A DNA stretch of 64,000 bases, taken from the NCBI RefSeq assembly GCF_019083965.1, contig NZ_JAHRCY010000002.1:248001-312000 (forward strand), in the 5' to 3' direction. The position numbers and the translations under genes are program-made. The first letter of the stretch is position 1. Every line of letters begins with the position of its first letter. This DNA comes from Catellatospora tritici. Lineage in GTDB: Bacteria > Actinomycetota > Actinomycetes > Mycobacteriales > Micromonosporaceae. The notes beneath the pieces are model-generated. The model was not told where the DNA came from. It ran no database searches and worked only from the letters and a program-made list of their open reading frames with translations. Of the stretch, positions 17,990-25,238 are shown piece after piece.

Positions 17990-19269
17990 CCTTGAGCGCC
18001 TCTTCGGACATCCACGCCCGCCGCGTCGCCGCCGTCGCCAAGGGCGTCGGCTCGACCATCACGTCCTACGTCGAGCGGGCCTCCGGTGGCACGCTGCGCG
18101 ACGTCGACGGGCGGGAGTGGATCGACTTCGCGGCCGGGATCGCCGTCACCAACGTGGGCAACAGCGCCCCGGCGGTGGTCGAGGCGGTCAAGCGGCAGGT
18201 CGAGCTGTTCACGCACACCTGCTTCATGGTGGCGCCGTACGAGTCGTACGTATCGGTGTGCGAGCAGCTCAACGAGCTGACCCCGGGCGGCCACGAGAAG
18301 CGGTCGGCGCTGTTCAACTCCGGTGCCGAGGCGGTCGAGAACGCCGTCAAGATCGCCCGGTACGCCACCGGGCGGCAGGCGGTGGTGGTGTTCGACCACG
18401 GCTACCACGGGCGCACCAACCTGACCATGGCGCTGACCGCGAAGAACATGCCGTACAAGCACGGGTTCGGGCCGTTCGCCCCGGAGGTCTACCGGGCGCC
18501 GATGTCGTACCCGCTGCGCGACGGCCTGACCGGCGAGCAGGCCGCCGCCCGCGCCATCGACGAGATCACCACGCAGGTCGGCGCCGCGAACGTGGCCGCG
18601 ATCGTGATCGAGCCGGTGCAGGGCGAGGGCGGCTTCGTCGTTCCCGCACCCGGCTTCCTGCCCACCCTCGCGGCGTGGGCCAGGGCCAACGGGGCGCTGT
18701 TCGTCGCCGACGAGATCCAGACCGGGTTCTGCCGCACCGGGGACTGGTTCGCCAGCGAGCACGAGGGCGTGGTGCCTGACCTGATCACGGTCGCGAAGGG
18801 CATCGCGGGCGGGCTGCCGCTGGCCGGGGTCACCGGTCGCGCCGAGCTCATGGACGCGGTGCACGTCGGCGGGCTCGGCGGCACCTACGGCGGCAACCCG
18901 ATCGCCTGCGCCGCCGCGCTCGCCTCGATCCAGACCATGCGCGAGCTGGACCTCAACGCCGCCGCGCGGCGTATCGGTGGGGTGCTCACCGAGCGGCTGA
19001 CGAAGCTGGCCGCCGCTCACCCCCAGATCGCCGAGGTACGCGGCCGCGGCGCCATGGTCGCCATCGAACTGGTCAAGCCCGGCACCCTCGACCCCGACCC
19101 GGTCCTGACCGGCGCGGTCAACAAGGCGTGCCACGCGGCCGGCCTGCTCACGCTCACCTGCGGCACCTGGGGCAACGTGTTCCGCTTCCTGCCGCCGCTG
19201 GTGATCTCCGACGCCGACCTCGACCGCGGCCTGTCCATCCTCGAAGAAGCCTTCATCACCACCGCCTGA
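17986..19269 (+). CDS. gabT: 4-aminobutyrate aminotransferase (class III, PLP-dependent)
   Basis: A 427-residue class III aminotransferase converting GABA plus 2-oxoglutarate to succinate semialdehyde plus glutamate. Visible: GIAVTNVGNSAPAVV, the substrate region ALFNSGAEAVENAVKIAR, the cofactor Asp in FVADEIQTGFCRTG, and the Schiff-base Lys in LITVAKGIAGGLPLAGVTGR. Start and upstream stop overlap by four bases, so it is translationally coupled to the aldehyde dehydrogenase. Together they turn 4-aminobutyraldehyde into succinate semialdehyde. A long hairpin repeat (family B) follows the stop by one base. Confidence 0.92.
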   Translation: MTLSASSDIHARRVAAVAKGVGSTITSYVERASGGTLRDVDGREWIDFAAGIAVTNVGNSAPAVVEAVKRQVELFTHTCFMVAPYESYVSVCEQLNELTPGGHEKRSALFNSGAEAVENAVKIARYATGRQAVVVFDHGYHGRTNLTMALTAKNMPYKHGFGPFAPEVYRAPMSYPLRDGLTGEQAAARAIDEITTQVGAANVAAIVIEPVQGEGGFVVPAPGFLPTLAAWARANGALFVADEIQTGFCRTGDWFASEHEGVVPDLITVAKGIAGGLPLAGVTGRAELMDAVHVGGLGGTYGGNPIACAAALASIQTMRELDLNAAARRIGGVLTERLTKLAAAHPQIAEVRGRGAMVAIELVKPGTLDPDPVLTGAVNKACHAAGLLTLTCGTWGNVFRFLPPLVISDADLDRGLSILEEAFITTA

Positions 19270-19270
19270 G

Positions 19271-19324
19271 GTAAGGAAGGGCCCCTTCTGCTGCGTAAAG
19301 CGATAAGAAGGGGCCCTTCCTTAC
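19271..19324. repeat. Dispersed hairpin repeat, family B copy 1 (bidirectional terminator)
   Basis: Perfect 19-bp arms (19271-19289 and 19306-19324; core GTAAGGAAGGGCCCCTTCT) around a 16-base loop containing CGTAAAGCGATA. It fills the whole gap between convergent gabT and rsr. A second copy lies at 36041-36090 with the same loop core. Confidence 0.85.
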
Positions 19325-19328
19325 GCGC

Positions 19329-20861
19329 TCAGAAGGGGAACGTGGTGCGCTCGGCGGACTCCAGGAGGGCGATCATCGAGAAGGCGGCGTCGGTGAGGCC
19401 GCCGAAGGTGTAGCGGCGGCCCACGGGGGCGGTGTGGCCGAGCTTGTAACCGGCCAGGTTCCACGTGTAGACGGGAATGTGCGCGGGCACCGCGGCCGCC
19501 ACGTCGTGGCTGCCGTGGAAGCTCGCCTGCTCATCGGTGAGGATCACCACCCGGTCGTGCTTGTCGTAGTGAGCCCGGACCGCCTTCTCGGTCTCAGTGC
19601 CCATGCCGAAGAACCAGCCGCCGTCCTTGAAGCGGCGCACCGCCGACAGCACCGACTCGCCCGGCCGCAGGTCGAAGACCTTGGTCCGGTCCGAGAACGA
19701 CACCACCGTCGCCGCCTGCGCCCGCACCGCCACAGCCAGGCCGAACAGCGTCGCCGCGTCCCAGCAGCGCAGCGAGCCGTCGCGGCTGAACTGGCTGTTC
19801 ATCGAGCCGGACGTGTCGATCAGCACCAGGGTGCGGCCGTCCAGCTTCGGCACGTTGCCGAGCGCGAACTGCAGCGCCTTCTCCAGCGGGTACGCCCAGC
19901 GCAGGCTCGGTGCCGCGTTGTACGCCGACAGGAACCGCATCGGCAGCACGCGGGAACGGTCCACCTCGTCCGGGTCGGACAGCTTCGCCGCCACGGCAGC
20001 AGCGACCTCGTCGGACACACCCGCCGCGTCGAAGTTGCGCAGGTTGCGCAGTAGCGCCAGGTAGCCCATGGACGGGATCATCGCCGACCATGCCGCCGCG
20101 TCCAGCGGACCCTGCCGCCAGCCCGCCAGCGCCTCCCAGGTCATCCCCGCCGCGGCGAGGCGCCCCGGGTCGAGCACGGCCGCGCGCTCGGGCACCGGCA
20201 GCGACATCAGCTCCGCGCGGGCGCGCAGCACCGACAGCACCTCGGGCAGCGGGTTGTCCCGCTGGTGGCGGCGGTCCAGCGCGTGCCGGAACAGCTCCGC
20301 CTGAGTCGCGTCGCGCGCGGCCGGGTGGGTCAGGTCGAGGACGTCACCGAAGCGCACCGCGGCGCTGTCGGAGTCGTACTTGAGCAGGCTGCGCTCGTGG
20401 TATAGACGCACCGCCGCGTCGGCGACCCCGCGCTTGACCGGCTTGGGCAGCGCCCGGCCGTAGCGGGACAGCCAGTACGCCAGCGCCTCGCCCGGCTCGT
20501 CGGCCCGCTGCAGTGCCGCGTCGACAACCTTGCGCGAACCGGGGATACCGGCCGCGACCTGTGCCTTCGCGCCCTCCAGTGCGGCGACCACGGAGGCGGT
20601 GCGCAGGTTGGCGCCGAGGCGCAGCCACGGCACGAACCGCGCGAACCAGTCCGGGTCGGCGACAGCCACCTGTGCGACCAGCGCCAGGAAGCGCGCGTCG
20701 CGGTCCTTGGCGTTCTCGTAGAACGTCTGCTCACCGACCATGTTCGCCACGGCGAGCAGGAACAGCTCCTGCTTCGGCTCGCGAGCGAACCCGGGCGCGC
20801 CCTGGGCCGTGGTCCCGGCCGGACGCTGCTTGAAAGCGGTGGCGACGTTGAACTTCGCCAT
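19329..20861 (-). CDS. rsr: TROVE-domain Ro60/Rsr orthologue (Y RNA-binding protein)
   Basis: A 510-residue protein with an N-terminal TROVE (helical-repeat ring) domain from about residue 15 (REPKQELFLLAVANMVGEQ... FYENAKDRD) to about 330, followed by a von Willebrand A domain whose MIDAS is LIDTSGSMNSQF. This is the architecture of Ro60 and bacterial Rsr, ring proteins that bind Y RNAs and assist RNA quality control or gate RNA to exonucleases such as PNPase. Start ATG 20861 has GGGAGG upstream. Directly upstream on the same strand are four Y-RNA-like elements (20930-21534), matching known rsr-yrlA pairing. No rtcB/rtcA is seen nearby. Confidence 0.92.
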   Translation of the reverse strand: MAKFNVATAFKQRPAGTTAQGAPGFAREPKQELFLLAVANMVGEQTFYENAKDRDARFLALVAQVAVADPDWFARFVPWLRLGANLRTASVVAALEGAKAQVAAGIPGSRKVVDAALQRADEPGEALAYWLSRYGRALPKPVKRGVADAAVRLYHERSLLKYDSDSAAVRFGDVLDLTHPAARDATQAELFRHALDRRHQRDNPLPEVLSVLRARAELMSLPVPERAAVLDPGRLAAAGMTWEALAGWRQGPLDAAAWSAMIPSMGYLALLRNLRNFDAAGVSDEVAAAVAAKLSDPDEVDRSRVLPMRFLSAYNAAPSLRWAYPLEKALQFALGNVPKLDGRTLVLIDTSGSMNSQFSRDGSLRCWDAATLFGLAVAVRAQAATVVSFSDRTKVFDLRPGESVLSAVRRFKDGGWFFGMGTETEKAVRAHYDKHDRVVILTDEQASFHGSHDVAAAVPAHIPVYTWNLAGYKLGHTAPVGRRYTFGGLTDAAFSMIALLESAERTTFPF

Positions 20862-20929
20862 GACAGATCCCTCCCCCGAGGGTGGTCGGCGGGCGCGCAG
20901 CATCCACCCACCGGACGATGAGGAATGGT

Positions 20930-21011
20930 GCGCCTCCCGAGATCAAGACGGCGGCGGCGTATGGATTCTTATGCGAGAAGAAGTAGCCGCAACCTGCGCA
21001 CCGGGAGGTGC
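20930..21011 (-). ncRNA. Y-RNA-like element 4 (short form)
   Basis: An 82-base element. Terminal arms GCACCTCCCG (21011-21002) and CGGGAGGCGC (20939-20930) pair in 9 of 10 positions. Inside are the shared 5' box GGTGCGCAGGTTGCGGCTAC, an inner stem GCGGC/GCCGC, a hairpin TTCTT-CTCGCAT-AAGAA that looks like a tRNA anticodon arm, and the shared 3' box with TTGATCTCGG. It lacks D- and T-arms. It ends 68 bases upstream of the rsr start. Identification rests on shared architecture with elements 2 and 3 and on the adjacent Ro60 gene. Confidence 0.66.
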
Positions 21012-21057
21012 TGAATCAAACTAGACCAGAGATTTCGGTGGCACCAATGCTTTATCC

Positions 21058-21209
21058 ATGCGGCCCGTCCGAGATCGGGTCGGCGACGGCAGATGGCGCT
21101 CTGGGCCACTGAGCTACGCGCATCCGGTATGGATACGGGCGGGATTCGAACCCGCGACCTCCCCATTACAAGTGGAGTAGCCGTAACCTGCGCACCGGAC
21201 CGACCGCAT
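21058..21209 (-). ncRNA. Y-RNA-like element 3 with permuted tRNA-like domain
   Basis: A 152-base element. Terminal 14-base arms (21209-21196 with 21071-21058) pair with one mismatch and one wobble. In order: 5' box GGTGCGCAGGTTACGGCTAC, a hairpin CTCCA-CTTGTAA-TGGGG (anticodon-arm geometry with TGT in the loop), a perfect T-arm (21155-21139, loop TTCGAAT), a closed acceptor-like stem CGTATCC-ATACC-GGATGCG, a D-arm GTAGCTCAGTGGCCCAGAGC (21117-21098), and the 3' box GCCGTCGCCGACCCGATCTC. The order T-arm, acceptor, D-arm is a circular permutation of a tRNA. It could be miscalled as a tRNA or tRNA pseudogene. Confidence 0.78.
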
Positions 21210-21212
21210 GGG

Positions 21213-21350
21213 CGTCTCCCGAGGTCAATGTCGGCGGCGGCACAGTCGACTGCTCTGCCGATTGAGCTACCGGACCCTGCGGCCCGAGCGGGACTCGAAC
21301 CCGCAACCCGTTGATCCAAGAAGTATCCGCTGCCTGCGCACCGGGAGACG
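21213..21350 (-). ncRNA. Y-RNA-like element 2 with permuted tRNA-like domain
   Basis: A 138-base element closed by perfect 9-bp terminal arms CGTCTCCCG/CGGGAGACG. It holds the 5' box GGTGCGCAGG, a T-arm (21304-21288, loop TTCGAGT), a fully paired 7-bp acceptor-like stem TCGGGCC/GGTCCGG capped by GCAG, then U8-A9-like TA, a D-arm with GCTC/GAGC stem (21270-21252), and the 3' box GCCGCCGCCGACATTGACCT. Spacings inside the T-acceptor-D unit match tRNA geometry exactly, but 5' and 3' ends sit where the anticodon arm would be. Only three bases separate it from element 3. Confidence 0.8.
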
Positions 21351-21398
21351 AGAGACAATCTATGGCGGATACGGCTGTGCCACAACGTGATTACGAAT

Positions 21399-21534
21399 GC
21401 CGCGCGCCAGAGATCGAGGAGGCGGCGGCGTCCCGTCACCGGGCGAGTCATTTCACAGGCGTCGGCGGCACCCTCGTGGGCGTACGCCAGCGGCCTCCAT
21501 GGAGTAGCCGTCGCCGACGCACCTGGCGCGCGGC
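21399..21534 (-). ncRNA. Y-RNA-like element 1 (divergent core)
   Basis: A 136-base element with perfect 12-bp terminal arms (GCCGCGCGCCAG at 21534-21523, complement at 21410-21399). It carries a variant 5' box GGTGCGTCGGCGACGGCTAC and 3' box GCCGCCGCCTCCTCGATCTC, but no recognisable T-loop TTCGA. Its central part is GC-rich and may fold differently or be degenerate. It begins 17 bases after the vapC stop, so it may be cotranscribed with vapBC. Confidence 0.6.
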
Positions 21535-21551
21535 CCGTCGAGTGTATGCGA

Positions 21552-21983
21552 TCAGCCCCGCTGAGAGTCGCCGTGCCCGCTGCCCCTCGGGACGATCCAC
21601 TCATGGGGCTGGCCAGTGACCTCGGCGATGCGCTCGAAGTCGCTGTCGTAGTGCAAGATCGTGGCGCCGTGCGCCTCTGCCGTGGCGGCCACCAGCAGGT
21701 CAGGTATGCCGACGCTGCGATGGTGGCCACGCAGTGCCAGCAGTTGCATGACGTCGAGCATGCGCCGCTGAGCGGCATCGTTCGTGTCCAGCCAAAGCAC
21801 CGTCTCGTATTCGGCCCGCATCGAGGTCAGCTCGGCGTGGTTACGGGCGGAGAAGCACAACTCGGCCGCGATGACCGGACACGTCGCGATCGATCCGTCG
21901 AGGAAGCGCGTGCTCATCGACTGCCGTGCCGCGTCGCTGTAGCGCAACTGCTCCCACGCCGACTTGTCGACGAGGTAGATCAC
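21552..21983 (-). CDS. vapC: PIN-domain toxin, VapC family
   Basis: A 143-residue PIN-domain protein starting at GTG 21983 (VIYLVDKSAWEQL) that overlaps the antitoxin stop by four bases (GTGA); GTG 21989 is an alternative. Acidic metal ligands are visible: Asp in LVDKSA, Glu in VIAAELCFSA, and the C-terminal VGIPDLLVAATAEAHGATILHYDSDFERIA cluster (given here in two parts: VGIPDLLVAATAEAHG and ATILHYDSDFE). VapC toxins are Mg-dependent endoribonucleases that cleave tRNA or the rRNA sarcin-ricin loop. The gene ends 17 bases before the Y-RNA array. Target is unknown. Confidence 0.9.
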   Translation of the reverse strand: MIYLVDKSAWEQLRYSDAARQSMSTRFLDGSIATCPVIAAELCFSARNHAELTSMRAEYETVLWLDTNDAAQRRMLDVMQLLALRGHHRSVGIPDLLVAATAEAHGATILHYDSDFERIAEVTGQPHEWIVPRGSGHGDSQRG

Positions 21984-22189
21984 TGCCACGCTTCCCGGTC
22001 GACGTCCGTCTCCGCGAGCCGGTCGGCCGTCAGCAGCGCTATCCGCATGAACTGGTCCACCCGTTCGCGGCGGCGCTGGGCGATCTCGCGCAGTGCCCGG
22101 TTCACCGTCTCGACCTTGGTCGAGGTGCCGAACTCGGCCATCGCCAGGGCGAGCGCGTCCTCGTCGATGTCGATGAGAGTCTTCGCCAC
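21980..22189 (-). CDS. vapB: VapB-type ribbon-helix-helix antitoxin
   Basis: A 69-residue protein from a GTG at 22189 (MAKTLIDIDEDALALAMAEFG). The N-terminal ribbon (KTLIDID) and helix with TSTKVETVNRALREIAQRR are the typical VapB family pattern; the C-terminal tail (LAETDVDREAWQ) would wrap the toxin. It precedes and overlaps vapC by four bases. An inverted repeat 30 bases upstream (22219-22264) is a plausible autoregulatory operator. Confidence 0.9.
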   Translation of the reverse strand: MAKTLIDIDEDALALAMAEFGTSTKVETVNRALREIAQRRRERVDQFMRIALLTADRLAETDVDREAWQ

Positions 22190-22218
22190 GACCGTCCCCT
22201 GTCTGTCCGCCGAGCGCC

Positions 22219-22264
22219 CCTCGGGGTATATCCCACCCAGTCATGAAGATATCCCCGAGGGGGC
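22219..22264. promoter_or_regulatory. Inverted repeat upstream of vapBC
   Basis: Arms CCCCTCGGGGTATATC (22219-22234) and GATATCCCCGAGGGG (22250-22264) pair with one extra base. It lies between the end of the saccharopine dehydrogenase-like gene and vapB, both leftward. It could be the terminator of the former, the VapBC operator, or both. Confidence 0.55.
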
Positions 22265-22284
22265 GTGGCTCACAAGGCCGCAGG

Positions 22285-23547
22285 TCAGGCGGCTACCTGC
22301 TGGCGAACCTGGTTGCTGGTGGGACGGAACGGCTGCTGCTCGCGTACGCCCCAGGGGGAGCCGTACTCGGTCAGTTTGTTCAGGAACGGCACCGGGTCCA
22401 GCGCCTCGGGGCCGAGCACCCCGATGCCCTGCCACACGCGCTCGCTGAGCAGTTCCAGCGCGACGACCGGGTTGACGGCCGTCTGCCACACCACGGCCTG
22501 GTGGCCGTACTCGCGCATGGACCACTCGTTGTCGACCACGTGGTAGAGGTAGACCTCCTTGACCTTGCCGTCCAGGGCGCGCCCGCGCACCCAGGTGCCC
22601 GCGCAGGTCTTGCCGCGCATGCGCGAGCCCAGCGTGGCCGGGTCGGGCAGCTGCGCGGCGAGCACGTCGCGCGGCGACACCATGACCGGGGACTTGCCGC
22701 CGCCGATCGCGATCGGCCGGGTGGAGTCCAGACCCAGCTTGTGCACCGTCTTGAGGATCTCGATGAACTCGCTGCCCAGGCCGTACTTGAAGGTGACCCG
22801 CTTGGCGTCGACCCAGCGCGGGATGAGCAGCACCTCCTCGTGCTCCACGTTGACGCACTCGACCGGCCCGATGCCCTCGGGGAAGTCGAACACCTCGGGC
22901 TCGCTGAACGGCGCGGTGGTGAACCAGCCGCGCTCGCGCTCCCAGATGATCGGCGGGTTGAGGCACTCCTCGATGGTGGTCCAGATCGAGAACGACGGGG
23001 CGAAGTCGAACCCGTCCACGGTGATGTTGGACCCGTCCCGCACCCCGATCTCGTCGATCTCGGCGAACAGGTGGTCGGCGGCGTACCGGGCGAAGATGTC
23101 CGACAGGCCGGGTTCCACCCCGATGCCGACCAGGGCCAGTCGCTCCTTGGCCGCCCAGTCGACAGCCTTGGCGAACTGCTCCTCGCCGAGCATCACGCCG
23201 GTCTGGGAGTAGGGGTCGGTCGGGTGCGGACGCGACAGCGACATGGCCATGTCGAGGTAGTCGGCGCCCGCGGCGTACGCCCCGTCGAAGATCGGCATGA
23301 CGAAGCGGGGGTCGACCGCGTTCAGCACGTGGGTGATGCGGTGCTCGCGGCACAGAGCTGCGACGTCCTCGGCGTTCGAGGCGTCCAGACGGGCCGCCAG
23401 GAAGCGGTCGTCGTACCCGGATACGGCCTTCTGGGCCCGCTCCAGGGAGTAGTCCGCCACCACCATGAGCTGGAAGAAATCACGGCGTGCGGCGATGGAG
23501 GCTGCTGCACTGCCGACGCCGCCAGCGCCGACCAGCAGGATACGCAT
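22285..23547 (-). CDS. Saccharopine dehydrogenase family protein
   Basis: A 420-residue NAD(P)-dependent oxidoreductase. The N-terminus MRILLVGAGGVGSAAASIAA is a Rossmann GxGxxG; the mid-region ALVGIGVEPGLSDIFARYAA and IEECLNPPIIWE match the saccharopine dehydrogenase / lysine 6-dehydrogenase / carboxy(nor)spermidine dehydrogenase group. It follows an FAD amine oxidase by 115 bases on the same strand and lies in a polyamine catabolic block, so an amine- or lysine-derived imine substrate is likely, but the reaction cannot be named from sequence. An upstream in-frame start lacks a ribosome site. Confidence 0.82.
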   Translation of the reverse strand: MRILLVGAGGVGSAAASIAARRDFFQLMVVADYSLERAQKAVSGYDDRFLAARLDASNAEDVAALCREHRITHVLNAVDPRFVMPIFDGAYAAGADYLDMAMSLSRPHPTDPYSQTGVMLGEEQFAKAVDWAAKERLALVGIGVEPGLSDIFARYAADHLFAEIDEIGVRDGSNITVDGFDFAPSFSIWTTIEECLNPPIIWERERGWFTTAPFSEPEVFDFPEGIGPVECVNVEHEEVLLIPRWVDAKRVTFKYGLGSEFIEILKTVHKLGLDSTRPIAIGGGKSPVMVSPRDVLAAQLPDPATLGSRMRGKTCAGTWVRGRALDGKVKEVYLYHVVDNEWSMREYGHQAVVWQTAVNPVVALELLSERVWQGIGVLGPEALDPVPFLNKLTEYGSPWGVREQQPFRPTSNQVRQQVAA

Positions 23548-23662
23548 AACAGTCCCTTCAACAACGCGGCTTTCGACCGCGTATGGGTGGCTTTTCAAGT
23601 GTGTTGTCCCAGCCCGCCGCGTGGTCACGCGAGGGGCTGCAGGTGCCCGTGGAGATGCCGGG

Positions 23663-25075
23663 TCAGGAGTCGAAGCCGAGGCCCGCGTGGTCGAGGGTGC
23701 GCAGCCACAGGTTGCGGCGGCCCTGATGCTCGTCGGCGCGCGCCAGCGACCAGCGGGTGAGCTGGATGCCCAGCGAGCGCAGCGGCTCCGGCGGCAGCGG
23801 CCAAGGCTTGCTGCGGACGAAGTCGAGCCTCGTGCGTTCGGTGTCGAGTCCGTAGAGCTGGTCGAGCATCACCTGGGCCCCGAAGCGGGTCGCGCCCACG
23901 CCGAGTCCGGTGTACCCAGCCGCGTACGCCAGCCGGCCGCCGAAGGCGGTGCCGAAGAACGCGCAGAACCGGGTGCAGGTGTCGATCACCCCGCCCCAGC
24001 TGTGGGAGAAGCGCAAGCCCTCCAACTGCGGGAACGTGGTGAAGAAGTGCTCTGCCAGCCGTGCGAAGGTGGCCTCCCGCTGCTCCAGCGTCGGCGCGAT
24101 CCGGTTGCCGAAGTGGTAGATCGCGTCGTACCCGCCGAACAGGATCCGGTTGTCGGCGGTGAGCCGGTAGTAGTGGAACTGGTTGGCCGAGTCGCCCAGG
24201 CCCTGCCGGTTGCCCCAGCCGACCGCGGCCAGCTGGGCGTCGCTCAGCGGCTCGGTCATCAGGGCGTAGTCGTACACCGGGATCAGGTAGCGCTTGAGCT
24301 TGCGCACCAGCGGGCCGAAGGCGTTGGTCGCCAGCGCCACCCGGCTCGCCCGCACCTCACCGTGCGGGGTACGCAGCACCAGGCCGTCGCGCTGGGTGAC
24401 CACGCCGAGCACGGGAGTGCCCTCGTAGATGCGCACGCCGAGCGACAGGCACGCCTGCCGCAGGCCCCAGGCCAGCTTCGCCGGGTCGAGCATGGCGACC
24501 CGGTCGCGGTCCCACCAGCCACCCAGGTAGGTGGGCGAGTCGACCTGCGCCCGCACCTGGTCGGCGTCGAACACCTCGGCCTGGTAACCCATGGACCGGG
24601 TCAGCTCCGCCGACTCGTGCAGCCAGTCCAACTGGTACGCGGAGGTGGCCACCTCCAGCTCACCGGTGCGCTCGAAGTCGCAGTCGATGCCGTACCGCAC
24701 CAGCGTGTCCTCGATCTGGTCGAGGTTCTCCCGGCCGAGCCGTTCCAGCTCGGTTATCTCGCCCGGGAATCGGTCCACCCCGTTGGCCAGCCCGTGGGTC
24801 AGGCTCGCGGAGCAGAATCCACCGTTTCGTCCGGAGGCGGCGTGGCCGCACACCCCCGATTCCAGGAGCACCACGTCGGTCGACGGGTCGCGTTCCTTGG
24901 CCACCAGCGCCGTCCACAGGCCGCTGTAGCCACCCCCGATCACGGCCAGCTGCGCGGTGGTCGCGCTGGTCAGCGGGGGTACGGGTGCCGGCCGCTCCGG
25001 CCGGTCCGTCCAGTACGGCGTCGGCGACGCATCCGCTAGCGCCGACGCCCACAGTTTTGATCCTTTGGCCCGCAT
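23663..25075 (-). CDS. FAD-dependent amine/amino-acid oxidase (DAO family, PuuB-like)
   Basis: A 470-residue flavoprotein. The dinucleotide-binding motif AVIGGGYSGLWTALVAKERD lies near residue 40, followed by LLESGVCGHAASGRNGGF, a hallmark of the gamma-glutamylputrescine oxidase / glycine oxidase-like group, and a C-terminal FAD segment GYTGLGVGATRFGAQ. The ATG at 25075 follows AGGAGG ten bases upstream. It likely oxidises a primary or secondary amine. No gamma-glutamylputrescine synthetase is seen in the window, so a direct polyamine or amino acid substrate is possible. A paralogue is at 34673-35983. Confidence 0.85.
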   Translation of the reverse strand: MRAKGSKLWASALADASPTPYWTDRPERPAPVPPLTSATTAQLAVIGGGYSGLWTALVAKERDPSTDVVLLESGVCGHAASGRNGGFCSASLTHGLANGVDRFPGEITELERLGRENLDQIEDTLVRYGIDCDFERTGELEVATSAYQLDWLHESAELTRSMGYQAEVFDADQVRAQVDSPTYLGGWWDRDRVAMLDPAKLAWGLRQACLSLGVRIYEGTPVLGVVTQRDGLVLRTPHGEVRASRVALATNAFGPLVRKLKRYLIPVYDYALMTEPLSDAQLAAVGWGNRQGLGDSANQFHYYRLTADNRILFGGYDAIYHFGNRIAPTLEQREATFARLAEHFFTTFPQLEGLRFSHSWGGVIDTCTRFCAFFGTAFGGRLAYAAGYTGLGVGATRFGAQVMLDQLYGLDTERTRLDFVRSKPWPLPPEPLRSLGIQLTRWSLARADEHQGRRNLWLRTLDHAGLGFDS

Positions 25076-25147
25076 GAGCCGATCTCCTCCTTCTACCAAT
25101 CGCGAGGCCGTACATCTGTAGATGTTTGTGGCCTCTTATCCTGAATT

Positions 25148-25175
25148 TTCCCCGGATAAACGTTTTGTCCGGGAA
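25148..25175. promoter_or_regulatory. Inverted repeat upstream of the FAD oxidase
   Basis: TTCCCCGGA (25148-25156) and TCCGGGAA (25168-25175) pair with one extra C around an 11-base AT-rich loop, about 75 bases upstream of the oxidase start. A candidate operator for the oxidase and saccharopine dehydrogenase pair; the binding protein is unknown. Confidence 0.35.
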
Positions 25176-25180
25176 TACCA

Positions 25181-25230
25181 AACGGCCGCCGAGCCGGACC
25201 ACGCTTGACGCGTGCCGGGTCGGCGGCCGT
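25181..25230. terminator. Hairpin terminator after potC
   Basis: ACGGCCGCCGA near 25182 pairs with TCGGCGGCCGT ending at 25230, with further inner pairing. It lies nine bases downstream of the potC stop on the minus strand. Confidence 0.75.
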
Positions 25231-25238
25231 TCAGAAGA

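Noticed and set aside
21139..21304. Canonical tRNA genes (tRNA-Thr-like and others) suggested by T-arms, D-arms and a TGT anticodon-like loop
   Set aside because: Arms occur in the wrong order, the acceptor strands are joined by a short loop, and all lie inside larger closed stems shared by four elements; a Ro60 gene follows. No complete cloverleaf with open ends is found.
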